NCBI RefSeq assembly: GCF_006335115.1
Contig: NZ_VDMJ01000029.1
Location: 1 to 64,000 of the forward strand
Source: Streptomyces sp. NP160
Lineage (GTDB): Bacteria > Actinomycetota > Actinomycetes > Actinomycetales > Quadrisphaeraceae
Length of the DNA stretch: 64,000 nucleotides
Direction: 5' to 3'
This document shows, one piece after another, positions 50,294 to 60,780 of the stretch; positions within the stretch are counted from its first letter, which is position 1; each line of letters starts with the position of its first letter. The position numbers and the translations under genes were made by a program. The notes beneath the pieces were generated by a model. That model did not search any database, had not been told where the DNA came from, and worked only from the letters and a program-made list of their open reading frames with translations.

Positions 50294-50725
50294 GTGTTCG
50301 TCGGCACGCACACCCCGCGCCTGGACGACAAGGGGCGCCTGCTCGTGCCCTCGCGCTACCGCGAGGCGCTGGCCGGGGGCTTCTACCTGACCCGCGGCCA
50401 GGGGCCCTGCCTGCACGCGTACCCGAGGGCCGAGTTCGAGCGGCGCGTCGAGGAGCTGAGGGCGGCCACCGCCACCAACCCGGCGCTGCGGGACTACCTG
50501 CGGGTCATGCTGGCCGGCGCGTCCGAGGAGGAGCTGGACAAGCAGGGCCGCTTCACGCTGCCGCCGGTGCTGCGGACCTTCGCAGGCCTGGACCGCGAGG
50601 TGGCGGTGGTGGGCGCCGGCGAGCGGCTGGAGGTCTGGGACGAGGCCTCCTGGCGCGAGCGCTTCGCGCAGGCGGAGGCCGCCTACGACCTGGTCACCCT
50701 CGACGACCTGCCGGGGCTGCTGTGA
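50294..50725 (+). CDS. mraZ: Transcriptional regulator MraZ
   Basis: A 143-residue DNA-binding protein, first gene of the dcw cluster. It has two SpoVT/AbrB-like MraZ repeats, marked by GTHTPRLDDKGRLLVPSRYR near the N-terminus and ELDKQGRFTLPPVLRTFAGL in the middle (the DxKGR/DxxGR motifs). MraZ represses its own operon in other bacteria and assembles into a ring. The GTG at 50294 yields the conserved MFVGTHTP-type start, with GGGGAGG upstream. The three GTGGAG repeats at 50217-50242 are its likely binding site. Confidence 0.93.
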   Translation: MFVGTHTPRLDDKGRLLVPSRYREALAGGFYLTRGQGPCLHAYPRAEFERRVEELRAATATNPALRDYLRVMLAGASEEELDKQGRFTLPPVLRTFAGLDREVAVVGAGERLEVWDEASWRERFAQAEAAYDLVTLDDLPGLL

Positions 50726-50794
50726 GCCGCCGCTGAGCGCCGGCTGACGACGCCGGCGCCACCGCACGGCCAGGCCTCCAGCCGCTCCTCGCGT

Positions 50795-50820
50795 CCTGAC
50801 GCACCTTCCCCGGTGTCAGG
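50795..50820 (+). terminator. Hairpin in the mraZ-rsmH gap
   Basis: CCTGA-CG-CACC pairs with GGTG-TCAGG around a TTCCCC loop, with a CG bulge. It could end part of the mraZ transcript before the rsmH promoter. The remainder of this 292-bp gap shows no gene. Confidence 0.4.
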
Positions 50821-50947
50821 CCGCGCGGGCCACTTCCCCGGCCCGTCGGAGCGGATGGGGACCTGGCCGTGCGGCGTGCCGGGCCGGATGTCCGCGGAAC
50901 GGCGCCCCGGGCGTGCACGATGGGTGGGGCGCTGCCTGACTCGTCAC

Positions 50948-50976
50948 TTGAGTCACAATCGTCCCATCAGTAGCGT
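50948..50976 (+). promoter_or_regulatory. Promoter of rsmH: TTGAGT-17-TAGCGT
   Basis: TTGAGT (50948-50953) and TAGCGT (50971-50976) are 17 bases apart, a good sigma-A-type match. The transcript would start near 50984 and have a short leader with GGAGG. Confidence 0.65.
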
Positions 50977-50983
50977 CATGCAC

Positions 50984-50999
50984 CAGCCGGTACCGGCTG
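50984..50999. promoter_or_regulatory. 16-bp palindrome at the rsmH transcript start
   Basis: CAGCCGGTACCGGCTG is a perfect palindrome 8-23 bases downstream of the -10 box, covering the predicted start of transcription; it could be an operator. Confidence 0.4.
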
Positions 51000-51017
51000 C
51001 CGACGGGAGGAGCGCAC

Positions 51018-52046
51018 GTGGACGACGTCCTGCCCGCCCCCGTCCCCGCTGAGCGCTCCCCGGGCGAGCGGCACGTGCCCGTGCTCCTGGACCGGTGCGT
51101 CGAGCTGCTGGCCCCGGCGCTGCAGCCGCGCGAGGACGGCTCCGCCCCCGTCGTCGTCGACACCACCCTGGGCATGGGCGGCCACAGCGAGGCCCTGCTG
51201 GAGCGGCTGCCCGCGGCGCGCCTCGTGGCCGTCGACAGGGACCCGCAGGCCCTGGCCATCGCCGGGGCCCGCCTGGAGCGCTTCGGGGACCGCGCCACCC
51301 TGGTCCGCGCCGTCTACGACGAGCTGCCGGAGGTGCTGGCGGACCTGGAAGTCCGCGAGGTCCACGGCGTGCTCATGGACCTCGGTGTCAGCTCGCTGCA
51401 GCTGGACGAGGTCGACCGCGGCTTCTCCTACGCCCGCGACGCCCCGCTCGACATGCGCATGGACCCCACCTCGGGCCCGACCGCGGCCGACGTGCTCAAC
51501 ACCTACGACGCGCGGGACCTGTCCCGCGTGCTGCACGTGTACGGCGAGGAGAAGTTCGCCCGCCGGATCGCCGACGCGGTGGTGCGCGAGCGCGCCCGCG
51601 AGCCCTTCTCCGGCACCCTGCGCCTGGTCGACCTGGTCCGCGACTCCATCCCCGCCCCGGCCCGCCGCACCGGTGGCAACCCCGCCAAGCGCACCTTCCA
51701 GGCGCTGCGCATCGAGGTCAACGGAGAGCTCGACGCGCTGCGCGGCGCCGTGCCCGCCGCCCTGCAGGCGCTCGCCGTGGGCGGCCGGCTGGTGGTGATG
51801 AGCTACCAGTCCCTCGAGGACAGGATCGTCAAGCAGGCCCTCACCGCCGCCACCACCAGCAGCGCCCCGCCGGGCCTGCCCTTCGAGCCGCCCGAGCACG
51901 CCCCCCGCTTCCGCCTGCTCACCCGCGGCGCCGAGCGCGCCGACGAGGCCGAGCTGGCCGCCAACCCCCGCTCCGCGCCGGTCCGCCTGCGCGCCGCCGA
52001 GCGGGTGCGCCCCGGGAGCGCGCCGGCTCGCGGGGGCCGCGCATGA
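51018..52046 (+). CDS. rsmH: 16S rRNA (cytosine-1402-N4)-methyltransferase
   Basis: A 342-residue SAM-dependent methyltransferase acting on 16S rRNA C1402 (formerly MraW). Family motifs: [35 protein letters not shown] (SAM motif I), [30 protein letters not shown] with [21 protein letters not shown] and a final [14 protein letters not shown]. The GTG at 51018 has GGAGG with 6-base spacing. Its stop overlaps the ftsL start (ATGA). Confidence 0.95.
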   Translation: MDDVLPAPVPAERSPGERHVPVLLDRCVELLAPALQPREDGSAPVVVDTTLGMGGHSEALLERLPAARLVAVDRDPQALAIAGARLERFGDRATLVRAVYDELPEVLADLEVREVHGVLMDLGVSSLQLDEVDRGFSYARDAPLDMRMDPTSGPTAADVLNTYDARDLSRVLHVYGEEKFARRIADAVVRERAREPFSGTLRLVDLVRDSIPAPARRTGGNPAKRTFQALRIEVNGELDALRGAVPAALQALAVGGRLVVMSYQSLEDRIVKQALTAATTSSAPPGLPFEPPEHAPRFRLLTRGAERADEAELAANPRSAPVRLRAAERVRPGSAPARGGRA

Positions 52047-52789
52047 GCCCGTCGGCCCGCTCGACGACGACGAGCGCGCCCGCGCCGGACGCGACCGCCC
52101 CGCGCGAGCGCGGGAGCGCGCCGCACGCCCCGCGCCCCGCTCGCGGCGTCCGGCGCCCCGTGGCCCGGGCCGCGCGCCCCGCCGCCCGCGCTCCCCGCGC
52201 CCCGAGGGCGGCCACCCGGGCCGCCGCCCCCGTGGCGCCCGGTCGCGGCCGCGGCCGGGCGCGCACCGTGGTGCTGTGCGGCGCGGTGCTCGTGGCCTCG
52301 CTGCTCGTGGCGCTGTGGACCAACATCGCGCTGTCGCGCGGCAGCTACGCCGAGCACGACCTGCAGGCGCAGCAGACGCTGCTGGCCGAGCAGGAGCAGG
52401 CGCTCACGGAGCACCTCCAGCAGGTGAGCTCACCGGGAGCGGTGGACGAGCGCGCCCAGCAGCTGGGCATGGTCCGGGCGCCGCAGCGCGCGTGGCTGGT
52501 GCTGGAGGCCCCGCAGGAGCAGGCCGTGGTGGGCGACCCCAGCGCCGCGCCGACGCCCACGCCGTCCACCTCGGGGACCCAGGCCCCCGCGGGCGGGCAG
52601 CGGTCGGCCACCGCCACGCCGACCTCCTCGGCCGCTGCCGCCGAGCAGGGCGCGGTCGACGCGGACGCCGGCGACGACGCCGACCCCTCCGCCGACCCCT
52701 CGGCCGACACCTCGGCGAGCGGCTCGGCCGGCCCGTCCGCGTCGCGGGCGTCCAGGAGCGCCTCGCCGAGCACCGGGAGCACGCCGTGA
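52043..52789 (+). CDS. ftsL: Cell division protein FtsL
   Basis: A 248-residue single-pass membrane protein in the position of ftsL between rsmH and ftsI. A basic, Ala/Pro/Arg-rich cytosolic tail of about 73 residues precedes the membrane segment ([20 protein letters not shown], about 75-96) and a coiled-coil stretch ([20 protein letters not shown]), then [20 protein letters not shown], a typical FtsL/septum-initiator pattern. The last 90 residues are Ala/Ser/Thr/Asp-rich and look disordered, which is long for the family. FtsL bridges FtsQ/FtsB-like proteins and FtsW/FtsI at the septum. It is coupled to both neighbours by 4-base overlaps. Confidence 0.85.
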   Translation: MSPSARSTTTSAPAPDATAPRERGSAPHAPRPARGVRRPVARAARPAARAPRAPRAATRAAAPVAPGRGRGRARTVVLCGAVLVASLLVALWTNIALSRGSYAEHDLQAQQTLLAEQEQALTEHLQQVSSPGAVDERAQQLGMVRAPQRAWLVLEAPQEQAVVGDPSAAPTPTPSTSGTQAPAGGQRSATATPTSSAAAAEQGAVDADAGDDADPSADPSADTSASGSAGPSASRASRSASPSTGSTP

Positions 52790-54849
52790 GCCCCGCCCCC
52801 CGGTCCCCGCAGCGACCGGCGGCCCGGTCCACCGGCACCGCGGCCCGCACCGGCACCGCAGCCCGCACCGCCGCTCGGACCGCTGCCGCCGGCGCGGGCA
52901 CCGGCACGCTGCCGCGCACGCCCGCTCGCACCGCCGCGGGGACCGGCACCCGGACCGCCGGCCGCACCAGCGCCGCGAGCGCCGTCCGCGCGGTGCCCGC
53001 GAGCCGCACGGCGAGGACGGCGAGGCCAGCGGCCCCGCCGCGGCCCCAGGGGCCCCCGCGCCCGAAGGCCCGCCGCGGGGTGCGCGCCGGGACGCCGGAG
53101 CGCCGCACCGCCGTCGTCGTCGTCCTCCTGCTGGTCGTGGCGGCCGTCTTCACCGGGCGCCTGCTGCAGGTGCAGGCCCTCGACACCGGCCAGCTCGCCG
53201 AGCTGGCCCTCGAGGAGCGCCTGGTCAAGGTCACCGTGCCCGCCGTGCGCGGCACCATCACCGACCGCGACGGGAACGTGCTCGCCGAGAGCGTCGAGCG
53301 GTTCAACGCCACCGCCGACCCGAGCCTGTTCTCCGGGCCGACGAAGGAGTCGAAGAACCTCCTGACGCCGGCCGAGGCCGCGCCGCAGCTGTCACCGCTG
53401 CTGGGCGTCCCCGAGGACGAGCTGGTCACCCTGCTGACCCCGCGCAAGACCGCCGCCGGCAAGGACGTCCAGTGGACCTACCTCGCCAAGGGCCTCACCC
53501 CGGAGCAGTGGCGCGCGGTGCAGGCGCTCGGCATCCCCGGGATCTTCTCCGAGCCCGACGAGGAGCGCGCCTACCCGGCGGGCACCACCGCGGGCAACCT
53601 CGTCGGCTACGTCGGCAAGGACGGCACCGCCCTGGCCGGGCTGGAGCTCGCCGAGGACGGCGTCCTCACCGGCACGGACGGCGAGCTGCTCTACGAGCGC
53701 GGCGCGAGGGGCCAGCGCATCCCGCTGGGGGAGTCCAGCAACACCCCCGCCGTGGACGGCGCGGACGTCCGGCTCACCCTCGACGACGACATCCAGTTCT
53801 ACGCCCAGGGCGCTGCCCGCGCCCAGGCCGAGGCCACCGGCGCCGACTGGGTCTCCGTGGTGGTGATGACCAAGGACGGGCAGGTGCTGGCCCTGTCCGA
53901 GTCCGGCTCCATCGACCCGGCCGACCCCGGTGCCACCCCCGAGACCGAGCGCCACAACCGCTCGCTGGAGGACACCTTCGAGCCGGGCTCCACCGGCAAG
54001 CTCATCACCGCCGCGGCCGCCATCGAGCAGGGGCTCGCGACGCCGGAGACGCGGCTGACCGTGCCCGACACGCTGAAGCTGCCCGGCCGCGCGGGCTCGG
54101 TGCGCGACTCCCACTCCCACGACCCGCAGAAGCTGACCTTCGCCGGGGTGCTGGCCGAGTCCTCCAACGTCGGCACCATCGAGGTGGGCCAGCAGCTGTC
54201 GGTGCAGCAGCGCTACGACTACCTCAAGGCCTTCGGGATCGGGGACGAGCAGCTGGGGCTGCCCGGGGAGACCCGCGGCATCCTCGCCAGCCCCGAGGAG
54301 TGGGACGGTCGGACGCAGTACAACGTGCTGTTCGGCCAGGGCTACGGCGTCAACGCCCTCCAGGCCGCCCAGGTCTACGCGACCATCGCCAACGGCGGGG
54401 TGCGCATCCCGCCGCACATCGTGGCCGGCACCACCGCCCCCGACGGGACCTACACCCCCGCCGCCCCCACCGCCGGCACGCGCGTGGTCAGCGAGAAGAC
54501 CGCCCACCAGGTCACGAACATGCTCGAGGGCGTCGTCACCTCCGACGGCACCGGCCTGAACGCCGCCGTCCCCGGCTTCCGGGTGGCCGGCAAGACGGGC
54601 ACCGCCCAGGACCTGCCCGCGACGAGGGCGACGGGCGAGCCGCAGTACACGTCCTCCTTCATCGGCATGGCCCCCGCCGACGACCCCCAGCTCGTGGTGG
54701 CCGTGATCGTCCAGCACCCGAAGACCAGCCACTACGGCGGCACCGTGGCCGCCCCGGTGTTCTCCGACGTCATGGGCTACGCCCTCGGCAAGGAGGGGAT
54801 CGTGCCCAGCGGCGCCCCCGCCCAGCTGCCGCCGCTGACCTGGCAGTGA
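52786..54849 (+). CDS. ftsI: Septal peptidoglycan transpeptidase (penicillin-binding protein, FtsI)
   Basis: A 687-residue class B penicillin-binding protein. A very basic, Arg/Thr/Ala/Pro-rich cytosolic tail of about 105 residues precedes the membrane segment (VVVVLLLVVAAVFTGRLLQV). The PBP dimerisation domain contains VRGTITDRDGNVLAESV. The transpeptidase motifs are intact: catalytic Ser in FEPGSTGKLIT (about residue 402, SxxK), AESSNVGT (SxN) and VAGKTGTAQD (KTG). It ends without PASTA domains. It cross-links septal wall with FtsW. The GTG at 52786 overlaps the ftsL stop. Confidence 0.94.
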   Translation: MSPAPRSPQRPAARSTGTAARTGTAARTAARTAAAGAGTGTLPRTPARTAAGTGTRTAGRTSAASAVRAVPASRTARTARPAAPPRPQGPPRPKARRGVRAGTPERRTAVVVVLLLVVAAVFTGRLLQVQALDTGQLAELALEERLVKVTVPAVRGTITDRDGNVLAESVERFNATADPSLFSGPTKESKNLLTPAEAAPQLSPLLGVPEDELVTLLTPRKTAAGKDVQWTYLAKGLTPEQWRAVQALGIPGIFSEPDEERAYPAGTTAGNLVGYVGKDGTALAGLELAEDGVLTGTDGELLYERGARGQRIPLGESSNTPAVDGADVRLTLDDDIQFYAQGAARAQAEATGADWVSVVVMTKDGQVLALSESGSIDPADPGATPETERHNRSLEDTFEPGSTGKLITAAAAIEQGLATPETRLTVPDTLKLPGRAGSVRDSHSHDPQKLTFAGVLAESSNVGTIEVGQQLSVQQRYDYLKAFGIGDEQLGLPGETRGILASPEEWDGRTQYNVLFGQGYGVNALQAAQVYATIANGGVRIPPHIVAGTTAPDGTYTPAAPTAGTRVVSEKTAHQVTNMLEGVVTSDGTGLNAAVPGFRVAGKTGTAQDLPATRATGEPQYTSSFIGMAPADDPQLVVAVIVQHPKTSHYGGTVAAPVFSDVMGYALGKEGIVPSGAPAQLPPLTWQ

Positions 54850-54934
54850 GCGCGCGAGGGCCTCGTCCTGTGATCCACAGCGGCTCCCCGCGGGCGCTCG
54901 CCGCGAACCCCCCGGACGCCCGGGGCGGGCCGGG

Positions 54935-54940
54935 TAGCGT
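54935..54940 (+). promoter_or_regulatory. -10 element inside the dcw cluster, upstream of murE (leaderless)
   Basis: TAGCGT, 7 bases before the GTG at 54948, in the 98-bp gap after ftsI. It would give murE and the following genes their own promoter. Confidence 0.5.
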
Positions 54941-54947
54941 GCTCGCC

Positions 54948-56558
54948 GTGCCCGCTCGCGACTCCCGGCCCCTGAGCGCGCCCGGGCGACCGCTGGCGGA
55001 CGTCGCAGCCCTCCTGGGAGCGCCCGTCCCGGCCGGCGCGGAGCACCTCGTGGTCACCGGTGTGGTGCTCGACTCCCGCCGCGCCCGGCCCGGTGACCTC
55101 TACGCCGCGCTGCCCGGCGCCCGCACCCACGGCGCCCGGTTCGCCGAGCAGGCCGCCTCCCTGGGCGCCACCGCCCTCCTCACCGACGCCGAGGGCGCGC
55201 GCCTGGCCGCCGCCGGCGGCGCCGCGGACCTGCCCGCCGTCGTCGTCGAGGACCCCCGCGCCGTCCTGGGCGCCGCCAGCGCGCTGGTCTGGGGCGAGCC
55301 CGCCGCGCACCTGCAGGTGCTCGGGGTCACCGGCACCAACGGCAAGACCACCGTCACCACGCTGCTGGAGTCCGCCCTGGAGCAGCTCGGCACGCCCACC
55401 GCGCTCGTGGGCACCGTCTGCACCCGCATCGCCGGTGAGGAGCTGCCCAGCGCCCGCACCACCCCGGAGGCGCCCGACCTGCACGCGCTGCTGGCGCTCG
55501 CGGTGGAGCGCGGGGCGCGGGCGGCGGCGCTGGAGGTCTCCAGCCACGCCGTGTCGCTGCACCGGGTGGACGGCCTCGTCCTCGACGTCGCCGCCTTCAC
55601 CAACCTCTCCCAGGACCACCTCGACTTCCACCCCACGATGGAGGACTACTTCTCCGCCAAGGCCGCGCTGTTCACCTCCGAGCGCGCCCGCGCGGCCGTG
55701 GTCTGCGTGGACGGCGCCTGGGGGCGCCGACTCGCCGAGCGCAGCCGCGCCGCCGGGGTGCCCACCACCACCGTGAGCACGACGACGACGACGACGGGCG
55801 GGCCGGACGGCCCGGCGGCCGACTGGCGCGTGGACCCCGCGAGCGTGGGCGAGCGCTCCGACGGGCGGCCCGGCTCCGCCTTCGAGCTGACCTGCCCCGA
55901 CGGCCGCGCCGTGCGCGCCGCGAGCCCGCTGCCGGGCACCTTCAACGTGGCCAACACCGCTGTGGCGGTGGCCGTGCTCGCCGCCGCCGGGCACGACCCG
56001 GGCGCCGCCGCCGCCGCGCTGGCCGGCGCGCGCGGCGTGCCCGGCCGCATGGAGGTCGTCGCACCTCCCACCGCGGGTCCGGCCGACCTCCCGGTGGGGG
56101 TGGTCGACTACGCCCACACCCCGGACGCCGTGGCCGCCGCCCTCGCCGCGCTGCGCCCGTCCACCGCCGGACGGCTCGTGGTGGTGCTCGGTGCCGGCGG
56201 GGACCGCGACCCCGGCAAGCGCGTCGCCATGGGCCTCGCCGCCGCCGCGGGCGCCGACGCCGTGGTCGTGACCGACGACAACCCCCGCTCGGAGGACCCG
56301 GCGGCGATCCGCGCCGCCGTGCTGGCCGGGGCGCGGGAGGCGGCAGGCCAGGAGGCCGAGGTGCTGGAGGTGCCCGACCGCCGCGAGGCCGTCGCCCGCG
56401 GGGTCGCCCTCGCGCTGGCCGGTGGCCCCGGCAGCACCGTGCTGGTGGCCGGCAAGGGCCACGAGCGCGGACAGGAGGTCGCAGGACGGGTGCACCCCTT
56501 CGACGACCGCGAAGAGCTCGCGGCCGCGCTGGCGGCCGCCCAGGAGGTGCGCGCATGA
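54948..56558 (+). CDS. murE: UDP-MurNAc-tripeptide synthetase (meso-diaminopimelate adding)
   Basis: A 536-residue Mur ligase adding the third residue of the peptide stem in the cytosol. Motifs: ATP loop [16 protein letters not shown] (about residue 128), TTPEAPDL, EVSSHAVSLHRVDGL, FTNLSQDHLDFHPTMEDYFS, VDYAHTPDAVAAAL, and DDNPRSEDPAAIRAAV. The DNPR tetrad is the known marker for meso-diaminopimelate. The GTG at 54948 follows TAGCGT; a GTG at 54871 would start upstream of that element. Its stop overlaps the murF ATG. Confidence 0.93.
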   Translation: MPARDSRPLSAPGRPLADVAALLGAPVPAGAEHLVVTGVVLDSRRARPGDLYAALPGARTHGARFAEQAASLGATALLTDAEGARLAAAGGAADLPAVVVEDPRAVLGAASALVWGEPAAHLQVLGVTGTNGKTTVTTLLESALEQLGTPTALVGTVCTRIAGEELPSARTTPEAPDLHALLALAVERGARAAALEVSSHAVSLHRVDGLVLDVAAFTNLSQDHLDFHPTMEDYFSAKAALFTSERARAAVVCVDGAWGRRLAERSRAAGVPTTTVSTTTTTTGGPDGPAADWRVDPASVGERSDGRPGSAFELTCPDGRAVRAASPLPGTFNVANTAVAVAVLAAAGHDPGAAAAALAGARGVPGRMEVVAPPTAGPADLPVGVVDYAHTPDAVAAALAALRPSTAGRLVVVLGAGGDRDPGKRVAMGLAAAAGADAVVVTDDNPRSEDPAAIRAAVLAGAREAAGQEAEVLEVPDRREAVARGVALALAGGPGSTVLVAGKGHERGQEVAGRVHPFDDREELAAALAAAQEVRA

Positions 56559-58033
56559 TCCCGATCGCGCTGGGAGACGTCGCGGCCGCCACCGGCGGTC
56601 GCCTCACCGGAGGGGCCGACCCCTCCGCCGTGGTCAGCGGGGTGGTGGTCGACTCCCGCGCCGCCACCGGCGGTGACCTGTTCGCCGCCGTCCCGGGGGA
56701 GCGCGTGGACGGGCACGACCACGCCGCCGCCGCCCTCGGTGCCGGCGCCGTGGCGGTGCTCGCCGAGCGCGACCTGGGCGAGGACGTGCCCGCCGTCGTC
56801 GTCCCCGGCCGCGTGCTGGACGCGCTGCCGGCGCTGGCGGTGGAGGTGCTGGCCCGCCGCCGCGCGCTCGCGGACGACCCGGACCTCGCGGCGCCGTTCG
56901 ACGTCGTCGCCGTCACCGGCAGCTCGGGCAAGACGAGCACCAAGGACCTGCTGGCCGCCGTGCTCGCGCCGCTCGGCCCCGTGGTGGCGCCGCCCGGCTC
57001 CTTCAACAACGAGCTGGGCGTGCCCCTGACCCTGCTGCGCGTGGAGGAGGGCACCCGCTCCCTCGTGGTGGAGATGGGCGCCCGGGGCCGCGGCCACATC
57101 GCCCACCTGTGCCAGCTGGCGCACCCCCGGGTCGGCGCCGTGCTCAACGTCGGCAGCGCCCACGTGGGCGAGTTCGGCAGCCCCGAGGCCATCGCCGTGG
57201 CCAAGGGCGAGCTGGTGGAGGCCCTGCCCCCGGCCGGCGGGCAGGACGGCGGGGTCGCCGTCCTCAACGCCGACGACCACCGCGTGGCGGCCATGGCCGA
57301 GCGCACCCGCGCCCGCGTGGTGACCTTCGGCTGGGGCGCCGGCGCCGACGTGCGCGCCGAGGACGTCCGCGTGGACGCCCACGGCCGGCCGTCCTTCACG
57401 CTGCACGCCCGCTCCGGCGACGAGGCCGCCAGCGCCGAGGTCTCGATGCAGCTGCACGGCGAGCACCACGTCTCCAACGCCCTGGCCGCCGCCGCGTGCG
57501 CCCTGGCCGTCGGCGCGCAGCTGGGCGACGTGGCCGACGCCCTGTCGGCCGCGCGCGCCGCCAGCCGCTGGCGCATGGAGGTCACCGAGCGCCCCGACGG
57601 CGTGGTCGTGGTGAACGACGCCTACAACGCCAACCCCGAGTCCGTGCGCGCCGCGCTGCGGGCGCTCAAGGCCATGCGCCGCCCCGGCGGGCGCACCTGG
57701 GCGGTCATCGGGGAGATGCTGGAGCTCGGCGACACCGCGCGCGACGAGCACGACGCGGTCGGCAGGTACGCCGTCCGCCTCGACGTCTCACGGCTGGTGG
57801 CCGTGGGGGAGGGGGCGCGGCCCGTGCACACCGGAGCGGTCCTGGAGGGCTCCTACGCCGACGAGTCGGTGTGGGTCGCTGACGCGGAGGCGGCGCACGC
57901 GCTGCTGGAGGCCGAGCTGCGGCCGGGGGACGTGGTGCTCGTCAAGAGCTCCCACGGCGCCGGGCTCCTGCACCTCGGGGACCGGCTCGCCCTCGAGGGC
58001 GCCCCCGCCGCGGCGGGGGGTGCGCACCCGTGA
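56555..58033 (+). CDS. murF: UDP-MurNAc-tripeptide:D-alanyl-D-alanine ligase
   Basis: A 492-residue Mur ligase that adds the D-Ala-D-Ala dipeptide. Motifs: [23 protein letters not shown] loop [20 protein letters not shown] (about residue 120), [44 protein letters not shown] and [18 protein letters not shown]. The ATG overlaps the murE stop (ATGA), and its stop overlaps the mraY start (GTGA). Confidence 0.95.
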   Translation: MIPIALGDVAAATGGRLTGGADPSAVVSGVVVDSRAATGGDLFAAVPGERVDGHDHAAAALGAGAVAVLAERDLGEDVPAVVVPGRVLDALPALAVEVLARRRALADDPDLAAPFDVVAVTGSSGKTSTKDLLAAVLAPLGPVVAPPGSFNNELGVPLTLLRVEEGTRSLVVEMGARGRGHIAHLCQLAHPRVGAVLNVGSAHVGEFGSPEAIAVAKGELVEALPPAGGQDGGVAVLNADDHRVAAMAERTRARVVTFGWGAGADVRAEDVRVDAHGRPSFTLHARSGDEAASAEVSMQLHGEHHVSNALAAAACALAVGAQLGDVADALSAARAASRWRMEVTERPDGVVVVNDAYNANPESVRAALRALKAMRRPGGRTWAVIGEMLELGDTARDEHDAVGRYAVRLDVSRLVAVGEGARPVHTGAVLEGSYADESVWVADAEAAHALLEAELRPGDVVLVKSSHGAGLLHLGDRLALEGAPAAAGGAHP

Positions 58034-59133
58034 GGGGCATCCTCGTGGCGGGGTTCGCCTCGCTGGTGGTGGCGCTGTTCGGCACGCCGCTGTTCATCAG
58101 GTTCCTCGTGCACCGCGGGTACGGGCAGTTCATCCGCGACGACGGGCCCACCACCCACCACACCAAGCGCGGGACGCCCACCATGGGCGGCGCGGTGATC
58201 ATCGCGGCGACGGTGCTGGGCTACGCCGTGGCGCACCTCGTCTTCATGACGCCGCCGTCGGTGTCCGGGCTGCTCGTGCTGGGGCTGATGGTCGGGCTGG
58301 GCGTGGTCGGGTTCCTCGACGACTTCATCAAGATCTCCAAGCAGCGCAGCCTGGGCCTGCGCAGCGTGCCCAAGCTCATCGGGCAGACCCTCGTGGGCCT
58401 GGTGTTCGCCGTCCTGGCGCTGCAGTTCCCCGACGACCGGGGCAACGCCCCCGCCTCGACCGCGATCTCCTTCACGCGCGACACCGCCGTGGACTTCGAG
58501 CGGCTCGGGATGATCGCCGGGGTGGTCCTGTTCGTGCTCTGGGCGCTGCTCATGGTGGCCGCCACCAGCAACGGCGTGAACCTCACCGACGGCCTCGACG
58601 GGCTGGCCAGCGGCGCCACCGCCGCGGTGGCCGGCGCCTTCGCCCTCATCGGCGTGTGGCAGTACAACCAGAACTGCGAGGGCCCGCGCATCACGGCCAC
58701 GGCCCCGCTGGCGCCCTGCTACACCACGCGGGACCCGCTCGACCTGGCCGTGGTGGCGATCGCGCTCATGGCGGCCTGCATCGGCTTCCTGTGGTGGAAC
58801 GCCTCGCCGGCCAAGATCTTCATGGGCGACACCGGCTCCCTGGCGCTCGGCGGAGCGCTGGCCGGCCTGGCCATCACCACCCGCACCGAGCTGCTGCTGG
58901 TGGTGCTGGGCGGGCTGTTCGTCATCATCGCCCTGTCGGTGGTGATCCAGGTCGGGTCGTTCAAGCTGACCCGCAAGCGCGTGTTCCGGATGGCGCCGCT
59001 GCAGCACCACTTCGAGCTGGTCGGCTGGGCCGAGGTCACCATCGTCACGCGCTTCTGGATCATCGCGGGGCTCTTCGTGGGCCTCGGCCTTGGCCTGTTC
59101 TACGGCGAGTGGGTGGTCGGCAGTGACATCTGA
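58030..59133 (+). CDS. mraY: Phospho-MurNAc-pentapeptide translocase
   Basis: A 367-residue membrane enzyme with ten predicted segments, forming lipid I on undecaprenyl phosphate. Motifs: [52 protein letters not shown] (about residue 184), [17 protein letters not shown] and [14 protein letters not shown]. The catalytic Asp residues and the HHFE motif are present. The GTG at 58030 overlaps the murF stop. Confidence 0.96.
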   Translation: MRGILVAGFASLVVALFGTPLFIRFLVHRGYGQFIRDDGPTTHHTKRGTPTMGGAVIIAATVLGYAVAHLVFMTPPSVSGLLVLGLMVGLGVVGFLDDFIKISKQRSLGLRSVPKLIGQTLVGLVFAVLALQFPDDRGNAPASTAISFTRDTAVDFERLGMIAGVVLFVLWALLMVAATSNGVNLTDGLDGLASGATAAVAGAFALIGVWQYNQNCEGPRITATAPLAPCYTTRDPLDLAVVAIALMAACIGFLWWNASPAKIFMGDTGSLALGGALAGLAITTRTELLLVVLGGLFVIIALSVVIQVGSFKLTRKRVFRMAPLQHHFELVGWAEVTIVTRFWIIAGLFVGLGLGLFYGEWVVGSDI

Positions 59134-60778
59134 GACGTCCCGGACGAGCGCCCTGCCGGCCTGGCGGGCGGGCTCCTCCCGCGTCCCCGAGCGCGGTCCC
59201 GCCGACTGGGAGGGCCTGCGGGTGGTCGTCGCCGGCTTCGCCGTCTCCGGCGCGGCCGCCGCCTACGCGCTCGCCGAGCGCGGCGCGAAGGTCCTCGCCG
59301 TCGACTCCCGCGAGGGCGCCGGTGAGCAGGAGCGCGCCAAGCTCCTCGACGTCCTCGGCGGCAGGGTGGCCCTCGGGCCCGGCGCCTCGGACGCCCTCCA
59401 CACCGTCGACGGGAACCCGCCGGACCTCGTCATCGCCTCGCCGGGCTGGCGCCCGTCGGCGCCACTGCTCGCGCAGGCCGCCCGCGCCGGCATCCCGGTC
59501 TGGGGCGAGGTCGAGCTGGCCTGGCGGCTGCGCGGCACGGCCGGCCCCGTCGGCGCCCCCGTGGGCCCGGCCTCCTCGGCCCCGTGGCTGTGCGTCACCG
59601 GGACCAACGGCAAGACCACGACGACGACGATGCTCGCGAGCATCCTGCGGGCCCACGGCCTGCGCGCCACCACGGCCGGCAACATCGGCACCCCGCTGGT
59701 GGAGGCCGTGCTCGACCCGGCCGGCGCCGACGTGCTGGCCGTGGAGCTGTCCAGCTTCCAGCTGCACGGCGCGCACACGCTGGCCCCGCGCGCCTCCGCC
59801 GTCCTCAACCTCGCGGCCGACCACCTCGACTGGCACGGGTCGATGGGCGCGTACGCCGCCGACAAGGGCCGCATCTACACCGACACCGAGCGCGCGTGCG
59901 TCTACAACGCCGACGAGAGGCCCGACGGCCAGGACTGGCCCACCACCGAGCAGCTCGTCGTGGACGCCGACGTGCAGGAGGGCTGCCGCGCCATCGGCTT
60001 CACGCTCGGCGTGCCCGGCCTGTCGATGCTCGGCGTGGTGGACGACGTCCTCGCCGACCGCGCCTACGTGGCCGACCGCGCGAACAGCGCCGCCGAGCTG
60101 TGCACCCTGGCCGACCTCGCCGACGCCTCCGGCGGCGTGGTGGCCCCGCACGTGGTGGCCAACGCCCTCGCGGCCGCCGCGCTGGCCCGCGCGCACGGCG
60201 TCTCCCAGCAGGCCGTGCGCGACGGGCTGCTGTCCACCCGGCCGGGCGCCCACCGCATCGCGGTGGTGGCCCGCTCCGGCGGCGTGGCCTGGGTGGACGA
60301 CTCCAAGGCCACCAACGCCCACGCCGCCGCCGCCTCGCTGGCCGGCGCCGCGGCCGCGGCGGGCCCGGACGCCCACGACGGCACCCGCGTGGTGTGGGTG
60401 GCCGGCGGCCTGGCCAAGGGCGCCCAGTTCGACGACCTCGTCGGCGCCCAGGCCTCCCGCCTGCGGGCCGCGGTGCTCATCGGCACCGACCGCGAGCCGC
60501 TGCGCGGCGCCCTGGAGCGGCGCGCCCCGGGCGTGCCCGTGGTCGAGGTCGACGCCGCCGCGGCGTCGGCCGCCGGAGGCGTCATGCCCGCCGCCGTGCG
60601 CGCCGCCGCGGCCGCGGCGCTGCCCGGGGACGTGGTGCTGCTGGCGCCCGCCTCGGCGTCGATGGACCAGTTCAGCAGCTACGCCGAGCGCGGCGACGCC
60701 TTCGCCGCGGCCGTCCGCGCCCTCCTGGACCCCTCGACCGACGACTCGACCGGCAGCTCGACCGAGGGGGAGGGCTGA
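59123..60778 (+). CDS. murD: UDP-MurNAc-L-alanine:D-glutamate ligase
   Basis: A 551-residue Mur ligase, longer than the usual 450 because of N-terminal and Ala-rich internal inserts. The N-terminal nucleotide-binding part has [20 protein letters not shown]. Further motifs are [19 protein letters not shown] loop [18 protein letters not shown] (about residue 160), [49 protein letters not shown] and [15 protein letters not shown]. The GTG at 59123 lies 11 bases inside the end of mraY. Confidence 0.94.
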   Translation: MTSETSRTSALPAWRAGSSRVPERGPADWEGLRVVVAGFAVSGAAAAYALAERGAKVLAVDSREGAGEQERAKLLDVLGGRVALGPGASDALHTVDGNPPDLVIASPGWRPSAPLLAQAARAGIPVWGEVELAWRLRGTAGPVGAPVGPASSAPWLCVTGTNGKTTTTTMLASILRAHGLRATTAGNIGTPLVEAVLDPAGADVLAVELSSFQLHGAHTLAPRASAVLNLAADHLDWHGSMGAYAADKGRIYTDTERACVYNADERPDGQDWPTTEQLVVDADVQEGCRAIGFTLGVPGLSMLGVVDDVLADRAYVADRANSAAELCTLADLADASGGVVAPHVVANALAAAALARAHGVSQQAVRDGLLSTRPGAHRIAVVARSGGVAWVDDSKATNAHAAAASLAGAAAAAGPDAHDGTRVVWVAGGLAKGAQFDDLVGAQASRLRAAVLIGTDREPLRGALERRAPGVPVVEVDAAAASAAGGVMPAAVRAAAAAALPGDVVLLAPASASMDQFSSYAERGDAFAAAVRALLDPSTDDSTGSSTEGEG

Positions 60779-60780
60779 CC

